From assembly GCA_948567375.1 (NCBI GenBank), contig OX419762.1, forward strand, positions 32,876,608-32,940,607: DNA of 64,000 nt, read 5' to 3'. The position numbers were made by a program, and so were the translations under genes. The notes beneath the pieces were generated by a model, which was given only the letters and a program-made list of their open reading frames with translations, searched no databases and had not been told where the DNA came from. How positions within the stretch are numbered: the first letter of the stretch is position 1; each line of letters opens with the position of its first letter. Positions 36,692-48,007 of this stretch are shown one piece after another. This stretch comes from Lunularia cruciata (lineage: Eukaryota > Streptophyta > Marchantiopsida > Lunulariales > Lunulariaceae).

Positions 36692-38800
36692 TTACCTTCT
36701 ATGGTACATCTTCAACTTATCATGGTTAATCCTATCAAAGTGTCTTCCTCCCAACTCCTTGAGATCATAGGTGTAATTTCCCCACACCTTCTCCACTATG
36801 AAAGGTCCAAAGTACTTAGGCAAAAACTTCTTTTGCACTCTCTTGAATCGAATGGAATCAAACAACATTACCCAATCACCTTCTTTGAAAGTCTCCACCT
36901 TCTTCTTGCCATGCCTCTTGTCATAGCTCTCCTTTTGTTTCCTTTGGGCTTGCTCCACTCGAACCATAGCAACTGCTCTTGCCTCTTCCAACTCCATGAG
37001 TTGATCCTTCCTTGACTTCTCTGCATCACCTCCTTGTGTTTTCTTCAATCTCCTATGAATGCTTTGGAAGGTAGGAAGATCAAAGTGAATAGGTAAGGTA
37101 GACTCAATACCATACACCAATTGAAATGGAGAATATCCAATGGAAGTTTTCATGGTTGTCCTATACTCCCACAAAGCTACATGAATCCTCTTGTCCCAAT
37201 GATGTTTAGCCCCCTCCATTTCTGCATATTTGGCCAACATCATGCACAAGGTCTGATTGGTTCTCTCTGCCAAGCCATTGGAATTTGGCTTATAGGATGT
37301 AGTTACTCTATGTGTGATAGAGAAATGTTGTAGCATGGCTGTAGTAATGCTTCCTGTAAACTCTCCTCCTCTATCAGAAACCAACTCCAAAGGGCATCCA
37401 AACCTAGTGATAATGCGTTCATAAAGAAATCTACCCACTTCATCTTCATTCTTGTCCCTCAATGGTCTAGCCTCAACCCACTTAGTAAGGTAATCAGTAA
37501 CTACCACAATGTACCGATTGTTCCTTGGGGTTCTATTGAGAGGACCTACAAAATCAATTCCCCACTTCTCAAAAGGTCCTAGCAATGGAATTGATCTAAG
37601 TGGTGGAGTGGATGTAGACTTTCTAGCAAAAGCTTGACAAACATGACAAGTTTTTCAATAATCAAGACAATCCTTGAAAATCCCTCTCCAATGGTAACCT
37701 GCATCTAGAATCTTGAAAGCAGTCACCTTTCCTACAAAGTGTCCTCCACATACTAAACCTTCATGAAACTCCTTTATGAGTAGGATAAACTCTTCCTTAC
37801 CCACTGCTCTTCGAAGTAGACCATCTGCTCCTTGGTGAAAAAGAATATCCTCCACCATTGTGTAAGGTCTAGATCTTGCTGCAAGGGCCTTCCTCTCCCT
37901 AGCATGCATCCCTTCTAGATAGTTACCTTTTGTCACAAAATCCACAATCTCCTTGTACTCCATTGGAACCTCTTGAGTGATTGAGATTGTCATGAGCTCC
38001 TCATCCGGGAAGGAATCATCCACTGGCTCATCTCCATCATGATCATAGGCTCTAGATAATAAATCAGCATTTGCATGTTTCTTTCTTGGCCTATCTTCAA
38101 TGGTGTAGTCATACTCAGACAAGAGTATCATCCACCTTGCTAGTCTCCCTTCAACATTAGGCTTGTTGAAGATGTACTTCAAAGCCTTGTGATCCGTGAC
38201 AATGGTGGCTTTCCCTCCAATCAAGTAGTGTCTAAACTTCTTGAGACCAAAGATCACTGCCAACCCTTCTCTCTCCGTGACAGAGTAGTTCTTCTCTGCT
38301 GAAACCATCTGCCTACTAGCATAAGCTATTGGATGATCATGCCCATCTTGGTCTAATTGACTAAGAGTGCATCCTATAGCTACATTAGAAGCATCAGTGT
38401 AGAGGATGAAAGGCTTACTCCAATCAGGTTTAGCAAGAATTGGAGTTACAACAAGGGATTGCTTGAGCTCCTCAAAAGCTTTGAGAGCCTCCTTGTCCTC
38501 CAAAATCACCATGTAATCTACACCCTTCTTCATGTAGATGGTTAATGCATAAGCCTTGTTGGAAAATGAGAAGATGAACCTCCTATAGTATCCAACCATC
38601 CCCAAGAATTGGCGTAACTTTGTCAAGCTTGAAGGGAATGGAAGGTCTGAGATTTTCCTCACCTTCTCAGGATCAACTACTATTCCATCCTTGGAGATGA
38701 TGTGCCCCAAAAGTAGACCTTCTTGTTCATGAACCGTTGGAATGTGGCTGGAGCATTGCAAAGCCCAAAAGGCATGACCTTGAAAGCGTAAGTTCTCCAA
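36692..38800 (-). pseudogene. RT C-terminus, RNase H and integrase of element C
   Basis: Continues pol in the next frame. Order: LLGHIIS.DGI and the RT connection LRQFLGMVGYYRRFI, then RNase H with the acidic residues in LYTDASN, TEREGLAV and VTDHKAL, then the integrase HHCC zinc region (HEGLVCGGHF ... CHVC) broken by one TGA stop near 37650, then the catalytic core with D (GIDFVGPLNR), D (VSDRGGEF) and E (GLAERTNQ), and a GPY/F-type C-terminal module (KYFGPFIVEKV). It ends at 36692 with no chromodomain. With the RT core deleted it would need enzymes in trans to move. Confidence 0.88.
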
Positions 38801-40005
38801 GGTGTGGTGAACGTGGTGAGTTGTTGATGCTCTGATGCAATCTTGATTTGGTTGTATCCACTATAACCATCTCCAAAACTGTACCTCTCATGACCTGCAA
38901 CCTCCTCCAAGATCTCATCAATGAATGGCAATGGGTAGTAGTACTTCTTGGTAACAGCATTGAGCTTCTTATAATCCACACATACCCGAAGCTTGCCATT
39001 CTTTTTCTTCACAATGACAATTGGAGACACCCATTCTGAATTCTCCACCTCAAAGATAAATCCAGCCTCCTTGATCTTATCAATCTCCTCCTTCACAACC
39101 AAAGATATTGGTGGGCTAATGCAACGTTGCTTTTGGCGGACTGGTCTTGCATGTGACTCCACCTCTATCTTGTGCTCCTCCAAGGTGACTTCCTTCAAAT
39201 CCTTGTAACTAAAAGCAAACACATGGATGAACTTGCGGAAAATCTCCTCAAATTTCACCTTCTCCTCCTTGGTAACATTTGGACCATACTTGAGGGTAGA
39301 TAATCTTCTCTCTACCTCCTCAAGTGTCAATGGTGATTTATCTGGGTCCTTCAAAACCTTTGGCTTAGGTGCAAAATCCATAGCACACAAAGGATACACA
39401 TCTGAATCAAATTCAGATTCATCCTCCTCCGTGGAAGTCTCCTCTTCCATGCTTGTGTCCACACCTGAACCTCCTTCTTCAGAATTTGATTCCCAATAAT
39501 CAGAAGATGGGGTATCTGAATGTGAAGTGTTGGTGGTGTTAGTCACAGGAACAATGACTCTATGGTTTGATGGCCCAATCCTCAAGTACCTTTTGTGCCA
39601 TCGATCAGTTGTGCGTGCTGCTCTCAACCATGGCCTCCCAAGAAGTAAGTCATAGCTTGAATCCTTCAAGACTTGGAAAGTCATGAGATTTTGAACTCCC
39701 ATAACTGAAACTACCACCTTATCCATCACCCCTACTGGTCGAACTTGTTGCTTGTTTGCCATGCTCACCGCAAATGTTGAAGGTCTTGAGGGTATCACAC
39801 CCAACTTCTTCATCAACCTTTCTGACATGGCATTCACTGCTGATCCTCCATCAACCAATGCATCCTTGATGTTGTGACCATTCACTCTCACATCAATCTT
39901 GGAGGCATATTCACAAGCCTCCCATGGTGCTGGCTTGGCATCCACCACCCCCATTGATACTGGAACTTTTGCCTTCTTCTTCTTCTTGCTCCTTGTAGAA
40001 CTCAA
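38680..40005 (-). pseudogene. Protease and N-terminal reverse transcriptase of element C
   Basis: 441-codon frame that begins with no ATG (TTG at 40005) and continues from the gag stop in the -1 frame. It holds a lysine-rich start, an aspartic protease with DGG in place of the common DSG or DTG (ALVDGGSAVNAM, about residues 49-60) and the RT fingers and palm: PIVIVKKKNGKLRVCVDYKKLN, split here for reading as PIVIVKK and RVCVDYKKLN, then YPLPFIDEIL, YSFGDGYSGYNQI (first catalytic Asp), and KVMPFGLCNAPATFQRFMN. Directly after FQRFMN the expected ~75-residue stretch with the YxDD catalytic motif is missing and the frame shifts into the next segment (38800-37655). Confidence 0.85.
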
Positions 40006-41354
40006 ACCACCTCTAAGCTCTTTCTCAAGGTAGGGTTCAAAGCAATTAATTGGCCCACTGTGATGTTAGCCTTGTGACTACCAACATCCTCCAACACATT
40101 GTAGTTCCATTGTTGCTTTGAAATCAAGAAATCCTCCATCCTCAACTTCTTCCTTGGAGTCTTTGTTGTTGATGGTGTTGAGGTGCGAGTGCTCCTAGTA
40201 GACATAGGAGTATCCTTGCTTGAAGTAAATCCTTGAGAAGAGTGAACATCCTCTGCAAAACGAGCTCTCTTCTTCTCTTGTGCCAAAAGCTCCAAATTAA
40301 GACCCTTGGAGTTTGAGCACTCTCCCTTCTCATACTTGCTCTCAACCACATCTATGGATGCTATCCCCTTACCTTTGTTGGGATTAGGAGCCACTTGGGT
40401 TTCACTACCTCCCTCTTTCCCTCTATTGGCTCTCTCATAACCCCTTCCTCCATGGTAAGTGGAATTTGGGCAATTCCTTTGGATATGGCCTCTTCCTCCA
40501 AAACCAAAACAATTTCTATCATTGAAATTGTTGGCTGGTTGGCCTCCTCTATATGGATAGTTTCCATAACTCCTAGGCCCTCTCCCTACATTCTGATCCA
40601 CCTCTCTCTTCTCCCATAGTTGCACCACATTGATCTTGAGATCTGCAAGTTGTTCTGTGATGGTTTGGAGTGGATCTTTTGGTGGAGGTGCAAGAACTGG
40701 AACAACTACTACTTGTGGTGCAACCCTTGTCACCAAAGTATCAGAAGTTCCACCATACTTGTAGCCTTGAGGAGGATGCACAACCTCCTTCACAACCATA
40801 TCACTCTCATCCCCTTCCAAACTCTCCTCCATACGAATTGCGATCTTGATAGCTTCAACCTTGGAAGAAGGTTTCTCATATCTCACCTTGGTTCTAATTT
40901 GTAGTCTCAATCCTCTCATAAAATTCTTGGTGAGCATGGCCCTTATGCCAATCATTGTAGTCTCCACATCATCCCCACTCTTCTTCAACACTATGCAAAA
41001 TCTGGACTCCAACTTTTCCACTCTTTCCACATAGACTCTCACTTTCTCTCCATCTCCTTGCTTGAGAAATGTAACCTCACTCATCAATCTCTCATAACTC
41101 TCATCAGGAAGAAAGTTCTCAATGAGTGCTGAAGTCAAAGTCTCCCAAGACTCCTCTTCCCCCTCTCTCCTCTCTCTCTTTTGGTATTCTGACTCATACC
41201 ATGTAAGTGCTGCATCCTCAAAGAAATCTGGTAATAATGAGGCCCACTCATTCTTCCTCCTCTCATTGTTTCCTATGCAAACTCTCTTGAAGTCTCTCAC
41301 AAAGGCCTCCACATCTTCTCCATCCTTGCCAAAGAAAACCGGAAGTTTTCCCAT
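40002..41354 (-). CDS. gag polyprotein of element C
   Basis: Intact 450-codon frame with ATG at 41354. The N-terminal ~170 residues are a typical retrotransposon capsid domain (FVRDFKRVC..., ALTWYESEYQKR, W..L..ALIENFLPDESYERL...FLKQGDGEKVRVYVERVEKL). A basic, Gly-rich region then holds a knuckle that reads CFGFGGRGHIQRNC: the spacing is canonical but the second Cys is Phe, so zinc binding is doubtful. It ends TGA at 40002. Pol follows in the -1 frame, overlapping the gag stop by a few bases, consistent with frameshift or reinitiation. The capsid protein would form the virus-like particle in the cytoplasm. Confidence 0.88.
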   Translation of the reverse strand: MGKLPVFFGKDGEDVEAFVRDFKRVCIGNNERRKNEWASLLPDFFEDAALTWYESEYQKRERREGEEESWETLTSALIENFLPDESYERLMSEVTFLKQGDGEKVRVYVERVEKLESRFCIVLKKSGDDVETTMIGIRAMLTKNFMRGLRLQIRTKVRYEKPSSKVEAIKIAIRMEESLEGDESDMVVKEVVHPPQGYKYGGTSDTLVTRVAPQVVVVPVLAPPPKDPLQTITEQLADLKINVVQLWEKREVDQNVGRGPRSYGNYPYRGGQPANNFNDRNCFGFGGRGHIQRNCPNSTYHGGRGYERANRGKEGGSETQVAPNPNKGKGIASIDVVESKYEKGECSNSKGLNLELLAQEKKRARFAEDVHSSQGFTSSKDTPMSTRSTRTSTPSTTKTPRKKLRMEDFLISKQQWNYNVLEDVGSHKANITVGQLIALNPTLRKSLEVV

Positions 41355-41587
41355 CTTAACCCCTCACTATCTTTCTTTTCTCTCAATTTTTTTTCTCTTT
41401 TCTTTTCTCTCACTCTATTACTAATAGAGTATATACATGGCTAACACCATCTGAGAATAATCCACTCTAGGGAACACAAAAGGTTCAGGTTGCTTCAAGA
41501 TTTCTATACCAACATCAAATCCTAGAGTGCATATTAATCTAACTCTAATGGATAGTTTATCCATGAGTTGAAAGATTATCTCCATCA

Positions 41588-42193
41588 CTAATCTTGAGAA
41601 CTAGCTGATGAAGGTGGTAGTATTTCTGTAGCTGTACTAAGACTCTCTCCAAGATCCTTCACCAAAGTTTCCAAAAGTGCTTTTACTCCATTACACTCAT
41701 GTCCTTTTGGAAGTCCTTCAACTCCACAAACCTCACACAACTCCTTGGTCTTAGATCTTCTCTCTCCCAATCTTGGTGAAGAAGGTCCAACATGCAAACC
41801 CAAGTCAAGTGAGCCTCTCTTTTCCCTCAATATCTTGCTCTCAAAGGTCAATGGACATGAACTTGCCTTATGTCCCTTCTCTCCACATAGAAAGCACTTA
41901 GACTCATTCTTTCCTCCAAGTGGTGTAGGTTTTTGGATCCTCTCAATACTCTCTTCAAATTCTATTGTAAACTCTCTTTTCTTCAAATCAACCGCTACAA
42001 TCACCTCAAACCCTTGGGGAACCTTGCATAATCTCAATTTCCACCTTCTTGATGACCCTCCATGTTCCCAAGATGAATCTAAACACTCAAACATGCTTTT
42101 TGTTGATCTCAAACTTCTCATGCATGAGATCTCCACTCTACAGAATTGACCCTTCCTCACAATGTCACTCAAATCTCCCAACCAATATTTCAA
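41588..42193 (-). CDS. Extra ORF upstream of gag in element C, zinc-knuckle protein
   Basis: An uninterrupted ~200-codon frame lying between the 5' LTR and gag on the same strand. It contains a canonical knuckle CFLCGEKGHKASSC (C-x2-C-x4-H-x4-C) about halfway along and a second Cys/His cluster CEVCGVEGLPKGHEC near the C-terminus, suggesting single-stranded nucleic-acid binding. The open frame continues upstream to about 42267 without an ATG near its start, so it may be expressed by splicing or another start, or the 5' end is eroded. It resembles in layout the extra ORF1 of Tat/Ogre elements, but the pol here has a single RNase H and is not Tat-like. The host-gene-like domain DUF4283 plus knuckle is another possibility. 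Function unknown. Confidence 0.65.
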   Translation of the reverse strand: MKYWLGDLSDIVRKGQFCRVEISCMRSLRSTKSMFECLDSSWEHGGSSRRWKLRLCKVPQGFEVIVAVDLKKREFTIEFEESIERIQKPTPLGGKNESKCFLCGEKGHKASSCPLTFESKILREKRGSLDLGLHVGPSSPRLGERRSKTKELCEVCGVEGLPKGHECNGVKALLETLVKDLGESLSTATEILPPSSASSQD

Positions 42194-42899
42194 AGTCCTC
42201 TGAAATTTTGCACACTTGATAAAAACTCCAGGATGTCCCTCCCTGCAAAATTTCAGATCTTTTCATTGAGCCATTTGCCCTAGACACCTTTCTATTCAGC
42301 ACCCATATTTCAGATTTGGTCTGAAAACCACCCCCCTCACTTCAAAAACTCATTTCTCCCTGCGAAAGAACGATCTCTCTCTAATTTTTGTGCCAGCAGG
42401 TAGGATACAATGCACTAAATTTTCTTGGAAATTTTCAAGACAATTCACTGAAAATTCAAGAAATGGCATACTCTGTACAATTTTCCAGAAAGCATGCAGT
42501 TGCGGGAGCACTTTACCCTATCAACTTTCAAAAATTCTAGCCTAGTGCGCATAGAAGTTCTCAAAATAATTTCAAGTGTGCTAATTGTAAGATAACCCAA
42601 GCTATCATGTGTAGAAATCTCAAGTCCAGATCTCAAACTTGAGATTTTGCCCAAAATCACCTTAATCCCCAAAATCTGCAATCCACCTCACACAATCTCT
42701 CCAATTCCTCTCATGTGTACAAGATGTACAAAATCACCTCAAAGACATCATAATGAACTACAGGGTATACAAATGGATCTTGGTTCTCTAACATAAGTTC
42801 AGCCCTCTCCTCTCCTAATGTTCTCTCCAAGTGAGCTCTCATAGCCTCCTTCTGCCTAATGTAGAATTGGACACGGAACATTATCTTACCTTCTAGAGA

Positions 42900-42920
42900 G
42901 GTCCCGACAACGGAACCAAA
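42900..42920 (-). promoter_or_regulatory. Candidate primer-binding site of element C
   Basis: Directly inside the 5' LTR, after a short T run, is TGGTTCCGTTGTCGGG. The TGG start (complement of tRNA CCA) and the overall pattern resemble the tRNA-Asp-type site TGGCGCCGTTGCCGGGG used by many plant Ty3 elements, but with several differences, so the priming tRNA is not certain. Confidence 0.6.
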
Positions 42921-42922
42921 AA

Positions 42923-43612
42923 TGTGAGCCGGCCTGTCTCTCACTCAAGATGAACCTCTGATGGCTATTATGGTAGCGCACCATGGACTAAGAAGGCAAG
43001 GAACCCAAACTCCATCATACTCCTCCAAGGCTAACAATCCAAGACTCAAGACATTGCTCACTAGAGAACTCAATGAGAGAGAGATAGTTGCAAATGAAAG
43101 GATGATGAGTACCTCCTCACCCCTTGTTTATATACTTGTGAAATAGTTACGTACCAAAGTTACTAATTACCGTAGTAACTCAAGTTACTAGACTAAAAGT
43201 CAAGTAAAGTCAAAAAGTAGAAAGGAATATCCATTCACATGGGCATATTCCCCTAAGCATGTGGTCTTATTTTGACCCAACCACTAAGTCAAGGATTCCT
43301 TCACATGGGCTATCCTTGGAATAAAGAAGAATCCAAAACAAAAAGGTTTGCGGGCCCAAGAGTTCTCAACTCTTTCCTCAAAGCCAAACACCTAGGAATA
43401 ATGCCAAGTCAACACACTAAAATCCAAAATAGTGGTGCTCATCTTTTCTACTTCCTCTAAAGTAAGGTCCACTCTATCTTAGCTATGACTAACTTTAGCT
43501 AACCATGACTAATATAGAACCATCCTTTATCTCTATAAATAATATCTCTTAAGTACTTGTAATACCAAGCTAAATATCATAATACCACACACATGCACAA
43601 ATGGGTGTTATA
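42923..43612 (-). repeat. 5' LTR of element C
   Basis: 690 bp. In element orientation it starts at 43612 (TATAACACCC, expected TG mutated to TA) and ends GCCGGCTCACA at 42923. Near-identical to 35955-36643. Confidence 0.95.
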
Positions 43613-46600
43613 GGCCTATCGATATCCGGAGTTATTATCGATGTCAACAGTCAGGGGTTACCACAAGGTCCTACCAGCAAACATTTCCTTATTGGGAGTG
43701 CATGACCTAGAGAGACATGGGCCTATTCACTTGGTGATTTTTGGATGGCCATGTCAGTGACATACACATGTGGGCCACGGTTTGGGTCTTTAGGATCCTT
43801 GTTTTGGTGTGTTTTGGGAGATGTTATGGATACTACGACATCTCCATGTTCATCAGTCCATTTCTCCAGCTTACCTTTTGGAGAACATGCCTTTGATAGG
43901 TGATTCTTGCACCAGACTGGTGGCAAGTACACATGAGGTCCATTCTTGGATGGGACCTATTGTATTGTTAGATGTAGCCAGAGTGGGATCACAGGCTCAT
44001 TGTCTTCATCTTTGGTGGACGAACCTCTTACCCATAGAGGTTTTACAGCGTGCTTATGATGGGATTCAGCGACTTGAGCACATCCTTGTTGATGACATCT
44101 TGGATGTTGGGCGTTAGTCTCAGATAGTGGTAGTGGCTGATAGGTCACCTATGGCAGTGGTGAACCTAGTTGGACAGCCTAGAGCCGCATTTCCCACACG
44201 CATGAGTTTCCCATGCTCTCATGCGTTTTGAGAGGGAGGACGTGGACTTGTTTGGGATTCACAGTTACAGTAGTTGGTGTAGCCCAACACTGATGAGAGA
44301 GAGCGGGCAATGGGTTTTTGCACCGGTATTACCGCTGTTCTTGCAGTATCAGAGGCATCCAAGCGTTAGGTGTTAGGTCAAGCTATAGACCTGAACTGTT
44401 TGACCTGGATTGTGAGCCTTGGCTTGGCAAAGTAGCATAGGATGCGCTTGATAGGCATCACCACTCGGACACTTGTGAGCTCTGTGCCTATCAAGACAAT
44501 TTAGGCACATGCTGGGAGCAATGGACCGAGTGGACTTGGTATTCTTGGGACACAGCCAGTAGCTACTAGGGAGGGTGGTCTACTTGGAGTCCATCCAGAT
44601 GAGCGTGGGCTACTTGGATTACACCCTTGGTCCACTTGGGATGCAGCTAGAGGACATGTGGAGCTTGCAGCTAGAGTGGAGGGATTTTTTCACACAGAGG
44701 TTGGGACCTCTAGTGGTCGGGAGCATGACACTATTGCTCCCAAGGGCCCAGTGTAGTAGCCAGTTAGTACGTCTTCCACTCCTATGACAGTTACAGAGGA
44801 TACTTGGGAGCTAGATCTTGGACCCAAGTTTATTGGAGAGGAAAGACAGAGGGTTTGGAGGTTCTTGAGGAGTCACACGAGTTGTTTTGCCTTTAGTATG
44901 AAGGATTTGGGTGCTCTAAAGGGACCTGGTATATGGATTGAGCTGACTAGCAATACACCAGTTTTTCAACGTCCTTATTGCTATAGTGACATGGAGAGGG
45001 CATTGATTCAGAGCTAGAGTAGTGACCTTTTTGAGGCTAGTTTGGTGGAGATTTCACATGGAGAGTATGCATCAGCAACAATGATGCCAGCCAAGAAGGA
45101 TATGCATGGCAACTATACAAATAATCAGATGTGTGGAGATTACCATCCTATCAACCGACAGACCATGGCTGATCTATATGCTATGCCTACACCGGAGGAG
45201 ATTTTTGATGTGACTAGGCATGCAAAGGTCTTTAGTACTTTGGATCTTTGAGCGGGATATCATCAGTTGCCAATCAGAGAGGAGGATAAGTCCAAGACAG
45301 CATTCTGGGCTATTGATCCTCACGGCAAGGATGTGTTATATCAGTGGAGATTCTTACCATTTGGGTTAAAGAACGCTCCTGCTGAGTTCCAAAGGGTCAT
45401 GGATAGGATCCTAGCTCGATTGGATTTTTCTCGGTGCTATATTGATGACATTTTGGTCTATAGCACTACTGTGGAGGAGCATGAGAGACAGTTGTTGGAG
45501 GTGTTCAAGAGGTTGAGATCTCATGGACTCAAATTACATCCTAGGAAGTGTAGGTTCTTCTATGAGTAGGTTGATTATTTGGGTCACACTATCTACCCTG
45601 GAGGACTTGGTGTTCAATAGACCAAGGTGGAGGCTATTGCATGTATTCCTTGGCCTACGGATGTGAGCAGAGTGCGAGCATTCCTTGGGTTGGTAAACTT
45701 CTATCACTGTTATGTTAGAGGATTTAGTGCCATTGCCAAGGCCTTGACAAAGTTGACCAAGCTTACACAGAAGTGGTATTGGGGAGATGAGCAGGAGAGG
45801 TTGACATCTACTCCTATTTTGAGGAGACCGATCAGAGGATGACCATTTTAGGTTAAATTGGAGTATGTTGGGGCTTGGAGCAATGCTCACCCATCATGAT
45901 GATGAGGGGAAGGAGTTTGTGGTGGCCTATGCTAGTCGCTTTAACAATTCAGCGGAGGCAAAGTATAGTTCATATGAGGGAGAGTGCTTGGCAGTAGTAT
46001 GGGTAGTAGCACATTTCCAATGTTACCTATTTGGTAACCCCTTCACTCTCATCACTGATCATCAGCCATTGATGTGGTTGATGGAGTCTGACAAGCTTTC
46101 AGGGAAGCTTGCACTATGGGCTTTGATTTTACATCAGAATGATTTCATGGTAGTTCACAGACCTAGAGTGGTGAACCGTGATGCAGATAGGTTGAGTAGA
46201 AACCTATGTCCCAGCAAACAGGATCAGACCGGGGCACATTGGCATGTTGAGACAGATGAGGAGATGGTGCTAGGTTGGCATGCATCTGCCTTTCCGTGTA
46301 TATTTTTTAAGGCTTTGGTGGTATTTCTCTCAATGCATACAAGAGAAGTTATTGAGGTCACAGATTTAGAGAGAGAAGATATTGGTATAGTTCAGTGAGA
46401 CATTCATGATGATGTCATAGTGATGGACTATCTCTGCACTAGTGTTGTGGGTGGCATAGTTGAGGCCAAGGAGAGAGATCGTGTTCTTCAGCGAGCCAGA
46501 CGGTTCAGAGGAGGGTAAACACCTTTTGCATGTATGAGAGGATGGTAGAGTGTGAGTAGTACTACTTCCATCTCGGAGACCACAGTTGGTTTGTCATGCT

Positions 46601-47850
46601 CATGAGGAGCTAAGACATTCTGGAGTAAATCATACATCTAGCTTACTCTAGAGTCATTATTGGTGGCGTGGTATGCAGACCAAGGTATAGCAATTTTTTG
46701 CAAGATGTGTGGTTTGTGACCAAGTTAGAGCATCATTCAATGCTCCTATGCCACAGTTACACCCATTACCTATCATGGGATTGGGTTACCATTGGAGTTT
46801 GGACTTTGCTCGACATTTACCATTGACTATGAGACATCATCGGTATGTTTTGGTGATGTTGGAGCACTTCTCCAAGTGGATTGAATTGGTGGCACTTCTT
46901 GACAAGTCTAGTGAAAAGATAGCTTACTTGTTCTTGGATCAAGTTCTTAGTCATTTTGGTGCACCAGCTGAGGTTTTGACTGATTAGGGTACAAAGTTCT
47001 TGGGAGAGTTTCAGGTCTTGTGTGACAAGGCTTTGATTGATCATTATACTACATCCTGAGATCACCCTGAGGCATATGGCTTAGCAGAGAGAGTGGTTCA
47101 GACAATGAAGAGAGGATTTCAAAAGTATGGTTTGCAGAGAGGCCACTTGGGAGATTGGGATCTCCAATTACCTTGGTTGGCCATGGGCTATCGGTTCAGC
47201 CAGCAAGCCTCCTTAGCATCCTTCTCTCCTTACTTCCTACTCTATGGATGAGATCCAGATTTACCTACAGCCATTCGTCGAGATGCTACTATAGTTTTGG
47301 ACTTGGATGACCAAGATGTATGGATGAGCGCATGTTCTCAACGAGCAAAGATCTTTTGGAGAGTGATGTTGATGGCCTTTGAGAACTTAGCAATTGCTCA
47401 GCATAGAGATACTTTATGTTATGCTACTATTCAAGGAGGAGGTTATAGACCCTCAATCCGTTGATTTCAGCCAAGAGACTATGTATATCTATAGCAAACA
47501 GCACCAATGACTCTTGATGTTTCTACAGGCCACTGTATCTTGAGAGTGCGTGAGGTTTTGCCATCTAGAGTCTTTGTGTTGGAAGGACGTGATGGTGTTG
47601 TTTGGAAGGATCATGTGCGCAATTGTGCACCATGCCACCTCCCAAACATTGATAGTACTATGGACCTAAGCTTGGCACTTGTACGTGCAGGCTTGAGGTG
47701 TATGTTATGTGGTTCTTTTGGTGGAGCCACTACTATGTTAGTGTGTGATAGTTGTTCGAGAGGATAGCATATGGCATGTATGACTCCTCCACTCACAGTG
47801 GTTCCTCAAGGACAATGGTGATGTCCTAGATGTATTTGACCTATAGCTAG
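43613..47850 (+). pseudogene. RT-RNase H-integrase-PHD part of pol, gypsy copy B
   Basis: Resumes copy B after element C. The first ~1 kb is too decayed to assign. RT: a palm with KVFSTLDL near 45225, FLPFGLKNAPAEFQRVMD near 45350-45400 and the intact catalytic YIDDILVYS (about 45438-45465). RNase H: GLGAML...VAYASRF and LITDHQPL (about 45870-46070). Integrase: zinc region HEELRHSGVNH ... CVVC (about 46594-46730), core D in SLDFARHLP (about 46797), D in VLTD (46974-46985), E in GLAERV (about 47075), then the C-terminal region LRVREVLPSRVFVLEGRDGVV. A PHD finger follows at 47699-47833. Stops (TGA after STLDL; TAG in several places) fit CGA and CAG codons hit by C-to-T change. Confidence 0.85.
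47699..47833 (+). other. PHD zinc finger at the C-terminus of copy B pol
   Basis: In the same frame as the integrase tail. Cys/His pattern C-x2-C-x12-C-x2-C-x4-H-x2-C-x18-C-x2-C, i.e. C4HC3: CMLCG, then MLVCDSC, then HMAC, then CPRC. The signature PPLTVVPQGQW before the final pair is typical of PHD fingers. Two stops fall inside (TAG at 47765-47767 just before the His, TGA at 47819-47821 just after the Trp). PHD fingers usually read histone H3 tails, so a role in choosing integration sites, as chromodomains do in chromoviruses, is an inference. Confidence 0.85.
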
Positions 47851-48007
47851 TTCATTCTTTATATGGTATAGATTGCAGACATGCGACTAACAATGGGGCT
47901 CCATAGCACCCGGCCTCCTAATCTTTGCCCATTATAGGGTATACCATATACTTAGAGTAGATGGCTATCTGGAGTTAGAGGGACCTAACCGCCAGCTAGG
48001 GGGGCAA

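Larger units (their letters stand above)
35955..43612 (-). mobile_element. Ty3/gypsy element C, young, nested, with extra upstream ORF and RT deletion
   Basis: A 7.66-kb minus-strand element with both LTRs (5' LTR 42923-43612, 3' LTR 35955-36643) that differ at roughly 13 of 690 positions, about 2% by eye, so it is much younger than its host copy B. Order: 5' LTR, primer-binding site, extra zinc-knuckle ORF (42193-41588), gag (41354-40002), pol as PR-RT-RNase H-integrase (40005-36692), polypurine tract, 3' LTR. Pol has lost the catalytic RT block and carries one stop, so the element is not autonomous. The 5-bp flanks do not match, so the target-site duplication is missing or eroded. Confidence 0.92.

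Noticed and set aside
35955-43612. Target-site duplication for element C
   Set aside because: Flanks AGTTC and GGCCT do not match; none claimed.
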